Source: CAZWCX01 sp964632945
Lineage (GTDB): Bacteria > Planctomycetota > MHYJ01 > WSZJ01 > CAZWCX01
Length of the DNA stretch: 14,635 nucleotides
Reading direction: 5' to 3'
Assembly: GCA_964632945.1 (NCBI GenBank)
Contig: CAZWCX010000154.1
Location: forward strand, 1 to 14,635
The first letter of the stretch is position 1. Every line of letters starts with the position of its first letter. A model generated the notes under the pieces. That model searched no databases and had not been told where the DNA came from. It worked only from the letters and a program-made list of their open reading frames with translations. Below, piece after piece: positions 13,573 through 14,635 of this stretch. A program made the position numbers and the translations under genes.

Positions 13573-14635
13573 ATGCCCAAAATGGTTGTGGTGGAGGGCC
13601 CACCCAAGGGCTCGGTCTTCGAAATCAACGGCGACACCACGCTCGGTCGCTCCTCGAAGAATCCCATCCACCTCGAAGGGACGCAGATATCCCGCGTCCA
13701 CGCCCGCATCGTCAAGAAGGGGGATCTCTATTTCATCAAGGACACGGGCTCGCGCAATGGGGTTATCGTCAACGGCAAGCGGGTCACTGAACAAGCCCTG
13801 AATCCGGGCGACCAGATCCGCGTCGGCGCGGTGCTGATGGTGTACGAGCCGGAGTTCGAGGTGCGCGCCGGCGAGTACACGCAAGGGAGCGTGATCCTGA
13901 TTCCGGACGACGAGGAGTCCGGGACCACGTGCATCCTGCCGCCGCCGAGCGAACACGACACGCCGCTGCCCAAGGATCCGCCCGCCGACGAGAAGGACCT
14001 TGCGGCCGCGAACCGGCGCCTCAATGCGCTCTACGAGGTCACCACGGTGACGAGCGCGACCCTGGACGAACCGCGGTTGCTCGACCGCCTGCTGCCGCTG
14101 GTGCTCGACATCTTCTCCGCCGAGCGCGGCGCGGTGATCTTCTGCGAAGAGACCGGCCAGGACATCTTTCCGGGCGCGATCCGCACGCGCGCGGGGGACA
14201 CGGCCGACGTGACGATTTCGCGCACCGTGTTGCGTTACGTGCTGCGCGAGCGCAAGGGGATCATCAGCGCGGATGCCGGGGCGGACCCGCGCTTCGGCGG
14301 CAGCCGCTCGATCGCGATGGACCACGTCAAATCGGTCATGTGCGGTCCGTTGATCGTGAAGGACCGTCTGCTCGGCGCGATCTACGTCGACACCAAAGGG
14401 GTGATGCGCTCGTTCGAGGAGGAGGATCTTCGCCTCCTGCTCAACATCTGCCGACAGGCGGCGATCGCCATCGAGAACGCGCGCCTGTACACGCGCACGC
14501 GCGAAGAGGTGAACGTCCTGCGCAAACGGATCCAGGACGAGATCTCGATCGTGGGCGACAGCCCGAAGATCAAGGAGGTGCTCGAGCGCATCCGCAAGGT
14601 GGCGCCGACGAACAGCACCGCGCTGATCACGGGCG
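13573..14635 (+). CDS. FHA-GAF-sigma54 interaction domain transcriptional activator, 3' truncated by window edge
   Basis: The frame is open from ATG 13573 to the window end, giving 354 residues of a longer protein. An FHA domain (about 5-95) has LGRSSKN (Gly25-Arg26), SRVHA (Ser40-His43) and GSRNG (Asn62), the conserved phosphothreonine-binding residues. An acidic/Pro linker leads to a GAF domain (about 142-305) ending AIENARLY. A short charged helix follows, then IVGDSPKIKEVLERI and ALITG, the entry into the sigma54-type AAA+ domain. The sequence stops just at the expected Walker A (GESGTGKE). The family remodels sigma54 RNA polymerase using ATP; here the signals would be phosphorylated partners through FHA and a ligand or redox cue through GAF. 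The GGGAAG before the ATG is only a moderate SD; a second in-frame ATG lies at 13582. Hanks kinases commonly feed FHA proteins, and one lies about 4.7 kb away, but no direct link is shown. Confidence 0.93.
   Translation, partial: MPKMVVVEGPPKGSVFEINGDTTLGRSSKNPIHLEGTQISRVHARIVKKGDLYFIKDTGSRNGVIVNGKRVTEQALNPGDQIRVGAVLMVYEPEFEVRAGEYTQGSVILIPDDEESGTTCILPPPSEHDTPLPKDPPADEKDLAAANRRLNALYEVTTVTSATLDEPRLLDRLLPLVLDIFSAERGAVIFCEETGQDIFPGAIRTRAGDTADVTISRTVLRYVLRERKGIISADAGADPRFGGSRSIAMDHVKSVMCGPLIVKDRLLGAIYVDTKGVMRSFEEEDLRLLLNICRQAAIAIENARLYTRTREEVNVLRKRIQDEISIVGDSPKIKEVLERIRKVAPTNSTALITG

Noticed and set aside
13414..14325. 303-codon minus-strand frame under the FHA-GAF gene
   Set aside because: Antisense to intact FHA and GAF motifs; no domain of its own.
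1..14635. CRISPR arrays, tRNA or rRNA genes, insertion sequences, phage or defence genes
   Set aside because: No direct-repeat array, no cloverleaf-like segment and no transposase, integrase or defence motif was seen on either strand.

Overview
This is a GC-rich bacterial window carrying typical planctomycete-style signalling genes: a PknB-type Ser/Thr kinase with a single membrane span and a long TPR tail, an FHA-GAF-sigma54 activator, and a pilin-like membrane protein with the 'DG' motif seen in planctomycete pseudopilins. I infer Planctomycetota or a close relative. No rRNA or other core marker is present to settle this. I see no insertion sequence, integrase, tRNA or CRISPR array.

Layout, left to right. 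Positions 1-127 are the downstream flank of an off-window gene and end in a strong intrinsic terminator. A pilin-like anchored protein (264-884, +) is followed by a GT39-type membrane glycosyltransferase (1074-2555, +). A single-pass envelope protein of unknown function (2681-3793, -) faces away from a two-gene signalling unit across a 220-bp divergent region. That unit is a degenerate receiver/PilZ-like protein (4014-5198, +) followed 5 nt later by a 1220-residue Ser/Thr kinase-TPR protein (5204-8866, +). Converging on the kinase is a minus-strand pair: a Zn/Cd-type P1B ATPase (12434-10176) and, 25 nt after its stop, DNA polymerase IV (10150-8897). The ATPase start is preceded by a candidate promoter with a dyad over its -10.

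The right end holds a small independent unit: a structured leader, a perfect AGGAGG, a 52-residue unknown protein (12857-13015) and an intrinsic terminator. After a roughly 550-bp gap, an FHA-GAF-sigma54 activator begins at 13573 and is cut by the window edge just at its Walker A region.

The kinase, the receiver/PilZ-like protein and the FHA activator suggest Ser/Thr-phosphorylation-based control, but nothing here proves that they act on each other. The least explained parts are the pseudo-receiver/PilZ-kinase pair, the 52-residue protein with its leader, the 13199-13500 region (a full-length Shine-Dalgarno on the minus strand plus an inverted repeat at the activator promoter), and the metal ATPase-Pol IV linkage. 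I did not find a clearly new multi-gene system.
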